From: CAZVIK01 sp964627045
GTDB taxonomy: Bacteria > Acidobacteriota > Terriglobia > Bryobacterales > Bryobacteraceae
Assembly: GCA_964627045.1 (NCBI GenBank)
Contig: CAZVIK010000106.1
Location: forward strand, 1-13,086
Length of the DNA: 13,086 nucleotides
Reading direction: 5' to 3'
Position 1 is the stretch's first letter. Each line of letters starts with the position of its first letter. Made by a program: the position numbers and the translations under genes. Shown piece by piece: positions 1 through 7,690 of the stretch. The notes under the pieces were generated by a model. The model had not been told where the DNA came from. It did not search any database and worked only from the letters and a program-made list of their open reading frames with translations.

Positions 1-620
1 AAAAAAGGACGCTTTGACGGCTGTGCCGCTACGGTACGCGAGGCGCTGGAAACGGCCAACTCCCAACGCAGCGGCAGGTCGTGCGACGCGTAAAGATCGG
101 CCCTCTCTTTTGAAGTGAGCGGGAGGGACTGAAGGCGAGCCAGCAGCCACGGCAGCGCATGGCTCAACCCGCCCGACGCATGCCGAAGCCAGTCCAGGTA
201 GGGGATGTGCGCCTCGACGGCGGTGTCTTCCTCGACCAGCGGGAACAGCCGGCGCCACGCTGGTGCCAGACGGTCAGAGATGTGGTAGGCGTCCCAGTCG
301 ATGTTGATTTTTCCCGTGCCCAATTCCACCAGCCTTCGGACGACCTCATAGCTGAAGACCGCGGTGAAGGAGGTTTCGGCGATCCCGGAGACCTCGGGTG
401 CCTCGAATGGCGACATGTCGGCACCCGATGCGCGGAGCTTCGCCACACGCTTTGGGAGCGAGCGTAGCACGCGGACTGCTTCGCGCAGGGCGGCGGCGTT
501 CGGCGGGAAGGCAAGCAGGAACAGAAGACCCTCGTGTAGGGCGATCAGCGATGCTGGGTCGGCCTTCCGGCCCAACGCGCGCAGACGGGCCATCCGGATG
601 GCCAGGGAATTTCGGTTCAC
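1..620 (-). CDS. Conserved-looking hypothetical protein, C-terminus beyond the window
   Basis: An open frame of 206 codons runs from a GTG at 620 to the window edge with no stop. The start is well supported: AAAGGAG lies five bases upstream of the GTG (reading the minus strand). The translation begins VNRNSLAIRMARLRALGRKA and continues with LIALHEGLLFLLAFPP, a leucine/arginine-rich helical segment, then an acidic aromatic stretch (INIDWDAYHISDRLAPAWRR) and HIPYLDWLRHASGG. This looks like a soluble, mostly alpha-helical protein; there is no signal peptide or membrane helix. I do not recognise the family and assign no function. It diverges from the sheath-like gene at 728, with about 107 bases between them. 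The opposite-strand frames here give low-complexity Arg/Pro-rich shadows, which supports this frame as the coding one. Confidence 0.75.
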   Translation of the reverse strand, partial: MNRNSLAIRMARLRALGRKADPASLIALHEGLLFLLAFPPNAAALREAVRVLRSLPKRVAKLRASGADMSPFEAPEVSGIAETSFTAVFSYEVVRRLVELGTGKINIDWDAYHISDRLAPAWRRLFPLVEEDTAVEAHIPYLDWLRHASGGLSHALPWLLARLQSLPLTSKERADLYASHDLPLRWELAVSSASRTVAAQPSKRPF

Positions 621-655
621 GAGGTCTCCTTTCTTATTTCTGCTGACTTTCCAAG

Positions 656-661
656 AGTATA
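656..661 (-). promoter_or_regulatory. Possible -10 box for the leftward gene
   Basis: Read on the minus strand the bases are TATACT, close to the sigma-70 TATAAT consensus, about 36 bases upstream of the GTG at 620. No convincing -35 box is visible at the usual spacing, so this is only a candidate. Confidence 0.25.
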
Positions 662-727
662 CCGGCGGCGTGCGGCTCCGGGGAACCTGCCGCGCGCTGG
701 GCGGCAAATACCATCGGAACGGAGGGG

Positions 728-3496
728 GTGGTGGCCGAGAGAATCTACAAGTTGCAGCCAAACCGCACGATTCAACTGCGCGGCTTCGACGACCTTGGAG
801 CATCGGCGGCGATGCACTCAGCCACAGCGTCGGGCTTCAAGGTTAGCGGTGTCTTCCGCGACGCGGCGGATTTTGCCGTACTCATCCTCCACGATGCGGA
901 CAACTTCTACGAGCACCCGAGGTTGAAGTTCCTGCCCGACACAAGCTTCTCGGGACTGAAGCTGACGTTCGACGTGCGCTACTCCGGGTTGATGCCGCTG
1001 GACTCGCCCAAGTTCGCTACTATTGACTGGCCGTACCTCGACGTTGTCCGGCCAGACGGTTCCACGGCGCAAGTCCCTCTCTTCGATTACGCTACTCAGG
1101 CCGGAGGCACATACTCGAACGCCGAAGGCACCTTTGTGATCGAAGACAATGGTCTGGTCGCCTACGACCGCATCACGCTCTGGTACCTCAACTTCGCCTT
1201 CGACTACATCGTGCCCGTCGCCGTGCCGCTGCCCACGGCCAGCGATATTGCCACGGCCCTGGCCGCGCAGATCAACGGTGTCAACTGGCAGGCGTTCGGA
1301 ACGTTGATCCCGCTTCGTGCGGAGGCGGACGGAGCGACGCTACGAATCATCGCCGACCGTCCGGGTGTTGACGGAAATATGATCCGCATGTACGCGGTCG
1401 CTAAGAACGAGCGGTTGCGAACCGCAGAGCCGGTCGCCGTGTTTCAGGGCGGGAACTCGGATGCAGTATGGCGGGTGAGTCTCGACTTCAGCGCCCTGGG
1501 CATCGACGATGTCCGGCTAATGTGGTTGACGTTCGCGCCGCCGCTCGCCAACGGGACCGCGCTCACGGACACCGAATGGGAAGCCGAGTTCTCCAATTGG
1601 ACACTCTGCGGGCCGGAGGAGAAAAAGGCGCTTGCTGTCGCTGGTCCCGGCAGCGTGCGCGTGGAGGAAGATGACGCGTGGTGCTCGTACTCCGGCGCAT
1701 GGACCTCGGAAACGGGATTCTACTCGGGTGGGTTTGCGCGGGTGGCGTCTACGGTAGGCGACAGCGTTACGGTGTTCTACTCGTGTCCCTCGGAGCACAA
1801 CCTCTACCTTGGAACCTCGATCTACTCGGACCGCGGCGCCGTGGCGGTCCGCTTGGATGACGGTGAGGAAACCGAATTGGATTGTGCGCTCGACGTGGAT
1901 ACGGCGATCGTGACGCGGCGGCTGGTCCGCGTGGGAGTTCCAGGCGGCCGGCACTCGGTGGCCGTCCGGCTCAAAAGCGAAGGACGTTTCTACTTCGATT
2001 TTTTGGAAGCGGCGGTACCCTCCGATGTCCCGGACGCTCTGGAACCGGTCACGAATGTCTCACCTGCGCTGGACTACAGCACGGACCACACCTACAAGTT
2101 GCCACCGGCGAGAATCTTGTGGAGCCTCGACCGGTTGGGATTCGCCGGACCGATGAACGAATACATCGGGGTGTTCTGGTGGAACCAGCGGAAGCGCGTC
2201 GACCACGCGATTCCAACGGCGACGGTGACGTTTGCCGGCGAGTTCCTGGACGGCGACCAGATCTTCCTGAACATCGGTGGCCAAACCTGCGGAAAGACCG
2301 TGTTCCCCAACGAAGACGGAGCCCTGATCGCCAAGCACTTTGCCTACTTCATCAACTCAACCTACGTCGGGGTCTGGGCATCCGCCACGGAATACGTTCT
2401 GACCATAACCGCGCGCTCCCCGCGGCCGGCTTATTCGTACTCACTTGAGGCGTGGAAAGAGAGCAACCAGAACTCCGGTGGAACGGTCGTCACTAGCGGG
2501 ACGTTGCAGGGCGGGCATACATGGCGGTGGGTGATCGACCCTACGCAGTATCCTGCGTTCAATCGCGGCGCGAGCGACTGGCATCGTGACCTGTTCCGCG
2601 AGTGTCGCGCACGAGGGCGGGAGATTACGGTGGCGGCCTCGATGGAACTGGTCAATCCTCCCGAGGGTTTTGCCGCCATGTTCCCCGACGGCGAGGAGGT
2701 GACAACATCGGTCGGATTCGGAAGTCTGGTCTCGACGCATGGCGCGTTTTCCAGCCCAATGCTGAACTACCACAAACAGGTGTTTGCCGCCGTCGCCGCG
2801 CTGATGGCCGAGGCTGGGCTCACGCCCTGCCTCCAATTCGGCGAGTTCTGCTGGTGGTACTTCACGAACCGGAGTGCCGAGCGTCCGTACGGGGGAATGG
2901 CCTACCACGATGCTGAAACGGAGGCCGAAGCACAAACGGCGCTGGGCCGTTCACTCCACGTCTTTGAGGGGCCCACGGACGATCCGGCGGTCAACGGTGG
3001 AGCTGACGCGACGTTCCTGCGAAACCGCCTGCGAGACTACGTAGCGTCGCTCGGAAGTTACCTGCGGGGACTCCATCCGGAAGCGAAACTGGAAGTACTT
3101 TTTCCGTATGATGCTAACCACCCGGTGCCCGCCGGAGTGCACCAAATTGGGGGCAGGCTCAACCGGTTTGTGAACCTCCCGGCCGAGTGGGAGGCCAAAG
3201 AGACCAGTGGGCTTGACCGACTTAAAGTCGAAGCACTCGATTTCGGAGTCTGGACGCGAGACCTTGGCCTGACCGCTGCGGCGATCCGGTTCGCCCTGCG
3301 GCTGGACTGGCCGGCAGATTCCCTCCGGCACATGGTGCCGGTCTTCCAACCGGGCTACCCGTGGGAAAGGGAGTGCTCGGTCGCGTTAGGAGAGGGAATG
3401 AGCGCCGTGAACCTGTGGGCCTACGACCACATCTGCCTGCACGGGGCGGCAGTTCCGCCCAAGAGCCGCCGCCGCCGTTCGAGTCTGCTAGGCTAG
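728..3496 (+). CDS. Large beta-rich/TIM-barrel protein, non-contractile tail-sheath-like
   Basis: Encodes 922 residues from GTG 728, or from GTG 731, which sits at better spacing from the GGAGG at 721-725. There is no signal peptide. Residues 1-165 are a beta-rich N-terminal domain (FDVRYSGLMPLDSPKF; YDRITLWYLNFAFDY). Residues 170-295 hold a sheath-like unit: SDIATALAAQINGV, then GADGATLRII-type strands, a GN-containing turn (VDGNMIRMYA) and FQGGNSDAVWRVSLDFSALG. Residues 300-430 look like a carbohydrate-binding-type beta sandwich. Residues 445-905 look like a glycosidase-type TIM barrel (ARILWSLDRLGF, CLQFGEFCWWYF, LEVLFPYDANHP, VEALDFGVWTRD) with a second beta unit inserted at about 495-600. 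This order matches what I recall of phage non-contractile tail-sheath proteins; that assignment is from memory and unconfirmed. No other phage structural gene lies nearby. A catalytic role in glycan cleavage is an alternative. Confidence 0.7.
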   Translation: MVAERIYKLQPNRTIQLRGFDDLGASAAMHSATASGFKVSGVFRDAADFAVLILHDADNFYEHPRLKFLPDTSFSGLKLTFDVRYSGLMPLDSPKFATIDWPYLDVVRPDGSTAQVPLFDYATQAGGTYSNAEGTFVIEDNGLVAYDRITLWYLNFAFDYIVPVAVPLPTASDIATALAAQINGVNWQAFGTLIPLRAEADGATLRIIADRPGVDGNMIRMYAVAKNERLRTAEPVAVFQGGNSDAVWRVSLDFSALGIDDVRLMWLTFAPPLANGTALTDTEWEAEFSNWTLCGPEEKKALAVAGPGSVRVEEDDAWCSYSGAWTSETGFYSGGFARVASTVGDSVTVFYSCPSEHNLYLGTSIYSDRGAVAVRLDDGEETELDCALDVDTAIVTRRLVRVGVPGGRHSVAVRLKSEGRFYFDFLEAAVPSDVPDALEPVTNVSPALDYSTDHTYKLPPARILWSLDRLGFAGPMNEYIGVFWWNQRKRVDHAIPTATVTFAGEFLDGDQIFLNIGGQTCGKTVFPNEDGALIAKHFAYFINSTYVGVWASATEYVLTITARSPRPAYSYSLEAWKESNQNSGGTVVTSGTLQGGHTWRWVIDPTQYPAFNRGASDWHRDLFRECRARGREITVAASMELVNPPEGFAAMFPDGEEVTTSVGFGSLVSTHGAFSSPMLNYHKQVFAAVAALMAEAGLTPCLQFGEFCWWYFTNRSAERPYGGMAYHDAETEAEAQTALGRSLHVFEGPTDDPAVNGGADATFLRNRLRDYVASLGSYLRGLHPEAKLEVLFPYDANHPVPAGVHQIGGRLNRFVNLPAEWEAKETSGLDRLKVEALDFGVWTRDLGLTAAAIRFALRLDWPADSLRHMVPVFQPGYPWERECSVALGEGMSAVNLWAYDHICLHGAAVPPKSRRRRSSLLG

Positions 3497-4503
3497 TTCC
3501 GCTCCAAGTGTTGAAGAGCTTTTGCCGAGGCTGCGCTGAGCGCGATGGAACTGGGTGGAATTACTAGTCGCGCCGGCTCTTCCACCCGCCGCCAAGCGAC
3601 TCCGTCGGGAGACCGCTTCAAGACCCCGTACTGGCCGAAGGCCCAAACGGACCCTTGAGTGCGGACCATCCAATTGAGAAAAAGCCGATCTTCGGTGGGA
3701 GTGGAAGCCACCCAGGTTTCGCCGCCATCGGTGCTGCGAAGCAGGTGGGTATCGGCCGCGATCCAGCCATCGCCCGATTCATCAAAGACCACGGAGGTAA
3801 ACCACTTCTGTACCGGGCTGGGCTGCACCCTCCAACTGGCACCACCGTCGCTGCTGCGCAGGATCGTTCCGTTGAATCCCACGGCCCATCCGTTATCGGG
3901 GTCGCCGAAGTAGACGGAGCTCAACGACCACAGCATGCCTGATTCCACCTTTGCCGGCTGCCAGCTATGGCCCCCGTCGGTGGTCCGTATGATCGTCCCC
4001 GTCCAACCTACGGCCCAGCCGTGATCGTCGTCGAGGAAGTACACCGACACCAACGGTTGCGAAGTCCGGCTGTTCTGAAGGGTCCAGGTCCGCCCGCTGT
4101 CACCGGTATGGAGGATGACGCCGCCGTGACCGGCAACCCACCCGGATTCGCCTTTCCAGTCGATGGCGGTCAAATGGCTGCGCACCGGTACGGCGACGGT
4201 CTTCCAATTGTAGCCGCCGTCATCGGTGAAGAGCAGAGTCCCGTTGTCGCCGGCGACGTATCCGCGGTTGGCATCCAGGAACCTTACCGCGCGCATGCGG
4301 CTTGAATCCGGCAGCGGACGCGCCGTCCAACTCATCGCGTAGTCGCCTGTGACGAACAGGCGCGACTCTTCGCACAGTACCCACACGCGTTCTCCTGACG
4401 CGTTCACACTGACCGGCGAACACGACTGCCCGCCAACGTCCACCGCGCCGGCCGGCACCAACGCCGCCAGAAACACAAACACTCCACCCAGCAACATCCG
4501 CAT
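3493..4503 (-). CDS. Secreted Ycf48/BNR-repeat beta-propeller protein
   Basis: The start chosen is ATG 4503, with GAGGGGAAG six bases upstream; the frame is open further up to 4587, but that extension lacks sequence character and would bury the signal peptide. Product of 336 residues: signal peptide at residues 1-20 (MRMLLGGVFVFLAALVPAGA, cleavage before VDV), then six propeller-type repeats. Each has a core like NGTILRSSDGGASW (also NGTLLFTDDGGYNW, TGTIIRTTDGGHSW, DTHLLRSTDGGETW), separated by blades with GWAVG or GWVAG. This is the Asp-box/Ycf48 signature of the photosystem II stability factor Ycf48/Hcf136 family. In non-photosynthetic bacteria such proteins are secreted and of mostly unknown role, so Ycf48 is a fold name here, not a function. 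The stop overlaps the stop of the convergent sheath-like gene. Confidence 0.85.
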   Translation of the reverse strand: MRMLLGGVFVFLAALVPAGAVDVGGQSCSPVSVNASGERVWVLCEESRLFVTGDYAMSWTARPLPDSSRMRAVRFLDANRGYVAGDNGTLLFTDDGGYNWKTVAVPVRSHLTAIDWKGESGWVAGHGGVILHTGDSGRTWTLQNSRTSQPLVSVYFLDDDHGWAVGWTGTIIRTTDGGHSWQPAKVESGMLWSLSSVYFGDPDNGWAVGFNGTILRSSDGGASWRVQPSPVQKWFTSVVFDESGDGWIAADTHLLRSTDGGETWVASTPTEDRLFLNWMVRTQGSVWAFGQYGVLKRSPDGVAWRRVEEPARLVIPPSSIALSAASAKALQHLERN

Positions 4504-4634
4504 GGTGATCTTCCCCTCACCCAATTGGACGCACAACAATTGCGATCGGATGCTCACCAGCGATTCTGTTTTTTGTTTTCGGACCACTGGCCGAAGTGCG
4601 GAGCCAGGGCGCCCTCAAGGTGACGGCCAGCGAG

Positions 4635-4652
4635 GCCCAGTCTTAACTGGGC
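4635..4652. repeat. Perfect 7-bp stem hairpin
   Basis: GCCCAGT at 4635-4641 pairs perfectly with ACTGGGC at 4646-4652 around a 4-base loop. It lies about 240 bases past the stop of the MoxR operon. No T-run follows on either strand, so it is not a standard intrinsic terminator; it may still stabilise or pause a transcript. Confidence 0.45.
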
Positions 4653-4789
4653 TTAATGAGTAAGCTTCCAGGGCGGCGCGACCGCCACCCAGTCAGGAAC
4701 GGCCTACGGTGCCCATATTGCCGAATTGTCACCCGCATGTCCTTCATCGGCAACGAGAGCGGCACCTCGGCAATTGCCCCGTCGGGCCC

Positions 4790-4891
4790 TCAGTTCGCCA
4801 ATTCAACCAGACCATCGGTAATCCGCGCCAGTTCCTCCTGCTCGATGAGGCCCGGACGTTTGCCGAGGCGGTCAGCCTAACCGGTCCGCAT
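4790..4891 (-). pseudogene. Interrupted 33-codon ORF downstream of the MoxR operon
   Basis: Two bases past the stop of the upstream gene (minus strand), ATG 4891 opens MRTG, meets TAG at 4877-4879, then reads ADRLGKRPGLIEQEELARI and continues to TDGLVELAN before TGA at 4790-4792. The second part has the balanced composition of a real amphipathic helical protein end, unlike the Arg/Pro-rich shadow frames here. Another frame starting at GTG 4895 reads VNADRLG before its stop, so ADRLG is encoded twice, in two frames, by an imperfect 13-base tandem repeat. A small duplication that shifted the frame of a short ORF would explain this. It could also be chance. Confidence 0.3.
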
Positions 4892-4895
4892 TCAC

Positions 4896-6710
4896 CTACC
4901 AGACGTAATCTTTCGCTTCCTCGCGGCGGCGGTTGCTGTCCAGCACGTGAACCACGCGGAGTTTCTTGAGTTTTGCGGGTGATAGCTGACCGGACGGAAC
5001 GTAGAGTATCGATCTTCCCAGCCGGGCGGCGATGGTGCGGAAGACCGAGCGAGGCGGCCGGGACGCGACGTAGACGACATGGCGGTGGACCGAGTAGTCT
5101 AGTCCGGCCAGCAGGAGACGTTCGGGCTTGGATTCGGCGAACTCGTAATCGGGATCGCGCCAGACGTCGAGCATGCGCCGCGGCGGAAGGCTCAACAGGA
5201 AGCCGCCATATTCGGCGCGTCCAATGCCCGGCCCGACGAGGTTTTCGAACGGGTCGGTGGAGTAGAACGCCATGTCGGACTCGTTTTCGTGCTCGCCGAG
5301 CCAGGTCGTGAGCCACCTGTAGCGCTCCTGACGGTCCTCGTCGAAGATGACGACGACCGATCCGACTTCGCCGGCGATCTTGTCGAATTGCCGCACGTAG
5401 ACCTTGCTTTCGTGCCAGTGGCGAATGGTCTCGCGGATGTCAATCCCATCTAGGATGGAAGTGGCAAACGGCTCTGTCCGGACGCGCTCTTCGGATAGGA
5501 GGCTCTTGGCTTTCTTCTGGAGGAATCGTCCGAAGCCTTCAACGACGATGTCCTCGGGTGGATAGGAGCAAATGGCATTGCCGTCGACCTGGTGCGCCCA
5601 CTCGCCGGCGAATTTCTCCTTCTTCCGCTCTCTCAGGCGCGCCGGCTTCAGACGCTGCTTGGGCTTTGGCAACCGCCGCCGCAGCCGCATCCGCCGCATG
5701 TGGCGCCACACTTCCTCACCGGACAGGTTGACGGTCTCCAGGTCGCTCTCGGCCTTCTGCGGCGGGTACGCGCCGCCGGTTTCCCAGACCTCCCACCCGT
5801 AGTTGTCGTCCACGATAGAGCGGGCCGCCACAGTGATGTCGAAGAGCCCCGCCGTAAGGCTGCCCAATCCGAGGGCTAGGTTGCGCGTGTAGCGTGCCAG
5901 CAGGCGGCGCTGCCAGTGCAGCACCCGTTCACCTGTGGCCTTGGTGTAGCGCGCTTCCGCCTCCTGCAGTAACGCCAATTGCGCGTGCCGCCGGTCGGCC
6001 AGACGATCGTCCGACATGGCGCTGCGGAACTGCTCGTAGCGGTATTGCAGAAAGGGGTATTCAATCGCGATCTCCGTCAGGCAGTCGGGATGCGGGTTCA
6101 GCAACTCGACGGCCTCGCGGCGCGACGGAGAGGAAGGCGGAGGCTGCGGCACCTCCATCGCGTCCAGCACTGGGTCGAGCATGTTGAGCGACAGCACGAC
6201 AAACACATCGGCCAGTGGGTCCGCCCCCTGCAGTTTCCAGGCGATTCCAGCAGCGTGCGCGTCGATGTCATCGGAGCGCGGCTGTGCGTGCACGCGGTAA
6301 GCTTCAATAAACCGCTCCAGGCCGATGTGGCGCAGGGAATATGCGTCGGGCATCGGATCCGGCAGGTGCGGACGCCCCCCCACGTGGGGCTCGGCGAAGA
6401 CGACGTCCGCGCCGATCTCCACACCGGTCCTTACCGCCTCTATGAAGGGGTCGGCCGGCTCGACGGGAACATAGACAGCCTCGTCCCCCGCGCCCGATTC
6501 CTCCGGGAAGAGAATGACCGACATCTCTGGCAGGCGCCGGACGGCGCGCAGAAATGCCCCTTCCAGAGACCAGGGGAGCTCGACTGCCACCACGGGCGGC
6601 CGGGCATCGAGCAGTCTTCGCCGCACTTCCGCCGCAAACTCCAAGCGCCCTGAGGCCACCGGCAAGTAGGTGAAGCGGCCCCGNNNNNNNNNNCAAGCTG
6701 GCGGCGTCAA
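4896..6710 (-). CDS. MoxR-operon partner, TIKI/EreA/ChaN-like (DUF5682-like) N-terminus; assembly gap at 5' end
   Basis: About 600 residues. The N-terminal third reads like the TIKI/EreA/ChaN/DUF5682 group: FTYLPVASGRLEFAAEVR, then RPPVVAVELPWSLEGAFLRA, YVPVEPADPFIEAVRTG and GADVVFAEP. These groups are putative metal-dependent hydrolases or esterase-like enzymes; the match is by pattern and remembered similarity only. Next come a conserved-looking HAAGIAWKLQGADP (residues 152-165), a helical middle, a very basic segment (about 336-369), and a C-terminal half with DGIDIRETIRHWHE, VGSVVVIFDED, TTWLGEHENESDMAFYS, EYGGFLLSLPPRRM and SGQLSPAKLKKLRVVHVLD, which I recognise as coherent but cannot name. 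No vWA MIDAS motif (DxSxS) is seen. The frame as drawn starts at TTG 6710 inside the upstream stop and crosses ten Ns; the real start is probably ATG 6729 (see findings). It is the second gene of an operon with the MoxR ATPase. Confidence 0.75.
   Translation of the reverse strand: MTPPAXXXXRGRFTYLPVASGRLEFAAEVRRRLLDARPPVVAVELPWSLEGAFLRAVRRLPEMSVILFPEESGAGDEAVYVPVEPADPFIEAVRTGVEIGADVVFAEPHVGGRPHLPDPMPDAYSLRHIGLERFIEAYRVHAQPRSDDIDAHAAGIAWKLQGADPLADVFVVLSLNMLDPVLDAMEVPQPPPSSPSRREAVELLNPHPDCLTEIAIEYPFLQYRYEQFRSAMSDDRLADRRHAQLALLQEAEARYTKATGERVLHWQRRLLARYTRNLALGLGSLTAGLFDITVAARSIVDDNYGWEVWETGGAYPPQKAESDLETVNLSGEEVWRHMRRMRLRRRLPKPKQRLKPARLRERKKEKFAGEWAHQVDGNAICSYPPEDIVVEGFGRFLQKKAKSLLSEERVRTEPFATSILDGIDIRETIRHWHESKVYVRQFDKIAGEVGSVVVIFDEDRQERYRWLTTWLGEHENESDMAFYSTDPFENLVGPGIGRAEYGGFLLSLPPRRMLDVWRDPDYEFAESKPERLLLAGLDYSVHRHVVYVASRPPRSVFRTIAARLGRSILYVPSGQLSPAKLKKLRVVHVLDSNRRREEAKDYVW
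6684..6693. other. Assembly gap (10 Ns)
   Basis: Ten consecutive N bases inside the first codons of the MoxR-partner gene. The length is probably a placeholder, so the reading frame across it cannot be trusted. The coding sequence on both sides looks sound. Confidence 0.98.
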
Positions 6711-7537
6711 AAGCGACTTCGCTGGACATACCTCCGCGCCTCTTCACCCAGAGTCTCCAGGATCGCCACATCCAGGGCGCGCCTCTGATCCACGTGCGGC
6801 AACTCCCGTTGGAGCTTCATGGCGAAGCGCGCAACGGTAATACCGTCGCGAACGGTATAGCGTTCGTCGGCCGCATGCGCCTGCTGTAGAAACTCCGTGA
6901 CGTAGGTTAGCATTTGTTCATCCCCGAAAGGCAGGTTCTCTTTCAGGATCAAATACTCCTCATCCCGCTCCGGGAAATCGATTAGGATCTGCGGTTGAAG
7001 CCGGGAGTGAATGTACTCCGGCAGATCGAAAGTGGAAGCATCGTCGTTGAGCGTGGCCACAAACCGGAAGGCGGGGTGAGCTTTGATCTTGATTCCAGCC
7101 ACGATGGACTCGACATACCTGCGGGCGTCAAGCAGCGGCGCAAGGCTCGCCCAGCTCTTTTCGCTCATACGGTTGCCTTCGTCCAAGACGGCAACACCGC
7201 CGCGGATCATGGCCGTGACAATAGGGCTGGCCACGTAACGCAACTTGCCCGCGCCTTCGATGACCGGCGTGATGAGCAGATCCTCGGGCCGGGTATCTAC
7301 CGTGGCCTGCATGATATAGGTGGCACGGTCCAAGCGGCGCGCCGCAGCGTAAGCCAGGGTCGTCTTGCCGACGCCCGGCTTGCCCACGAGTCGCGGGTTC
7401 ATCGGCAGGTCGCTGGAATCGACCACCAGCCAGGCGGCCAGAAGTTGGCGCAATGGCTCTTCCTGGCCGACCCACCGCACCGGCAGTTCTTCGGGGTGTG
7501 CCAGGTGCAGGGTGATGCCATCCACTTCCACGGTCAT
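6707..7537 (-). CDS. MoxR-type AAA+ ATPase
   Basis: 276 residues from ATG 7537 (MTVEVDGITLHLAHPEELP). The frame stays open to 7690, but the upstream part is Arg/Pro-rich, has no family character and would run to the divergent operon's start. The ribosome binding site is weak. Visible motifs: Walker A GKPGVGKT (52-59), Walker B VAVLDE (115-120), sensor-1 Asn in ATLND (N164), and a candidate arginine finger in HSRLQPQ (R179). The RPEDLL and SEKSWASLAPLLDARRY segments are typical of the MoxR/RavA class of helix-2-insert AAA+ proteins. Members act as ATP-driven chaperones that mature or activate partners, often with vWA proteins encoded beside them. Here the partner is the roughly 600-residue protein downstream. 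The stop overlaps the start region of that gene, implying translational coupling. Confidence 0.9.
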   Translation of the reverse strand: MTVEVDGITLHLAHPEELPVRWVGQEEPLRQLLAAWLVVDSSDLPMNPRLVGKPGVGKTTLAYAAARRLDRATYIMQATVDTRPEDLLITPVIEGAGKLRYVASPIVTAMIRGGVAVLDEGNRMSEKSWASLAPLLDARRYVESIVAGIKIKAHPAFRFVATLNDDASTFDLPEYIHSRLQPQILIDFPERDEEYLILKENLPFGDEQMLTYVTEFLQQAHAADERYTVRDGITVARFAMKLQRELPHVDQRRALDVAILETLGEEARRYVQRSRF

Positions 7538-7690
7538 ATGTTGCCATTTTCTCAGAAACCGGCGGGCGGGAGTAGCCCTGGGCGGTTCATCATTAAGAAC
7601 GTAAAGACTCCCGCGCCCCCCGCAACGACCGGCGGCCGGATGCCGTCTGAATTGCCTATGACGGGGCCCGATGATCCCGGGAGGATTCAT
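7538..7690. promoter_or_regulatory. Divergent promoter region with inverted repeat
   Basis: 153 bases between the leftward MoxR operon and the rightward methyltransferase operon. An 8-bp perfect inverted repeat, GCGGGAGT (7566-7573) and ACTCCCGC (7607-7614), brackets an AT-richer core (7587-7606) that is the most promoter-like stretch here for either direction. No consensus -35/-10 pair is convincing. It could be an operator or simply a hairpin. Confidence 0.4.

Larger units (their letters stand above)
4504..4895. other. Intergenic stretch with no intact gene
   Basis: About 390 bases between the leftward propeller gene and the end of the leftward MoxR operon. It must hold the promoter for the propeller gene, but no clear -35/-10 pair stands out. 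It contains a broken small ORF (4790-4891, minus), a 7-bp hairpin at 4635-4652 and an 8-bp inverted repeat, ATTGCCGA at 4717-4724 with TCGGCAAT at 4767-4774. Other frames here give only short, low-character peptides. Confidence 0.5.

Noticed and set aside
364..846. Rightward frame over the first gene and the start of the sheath-like gene
   Set aside because: Ala/Arg-rich shadow composition; it overlaps a leftward gene with a good start and the start of a clear rightward gene.
4635..4652. Intrinsic terminator
   Set aside because: A good 7-bp stem, but no T-run follows on either strand.
6995..7690. Upstream extension of the methyltransferase frame to 6995
   Set aside because: It lies antisense to the MoxR ATPase, lacks family character and has no suitable start signal; GTG 7691 has a strong ribosome binding site.
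7538..7690. N-terminal extension of the MoxR ATPase to 7690
   Set aside because: The extra 51 residues are Arg/Pro-rich with no family likeness and would fill the divergent promoter region.
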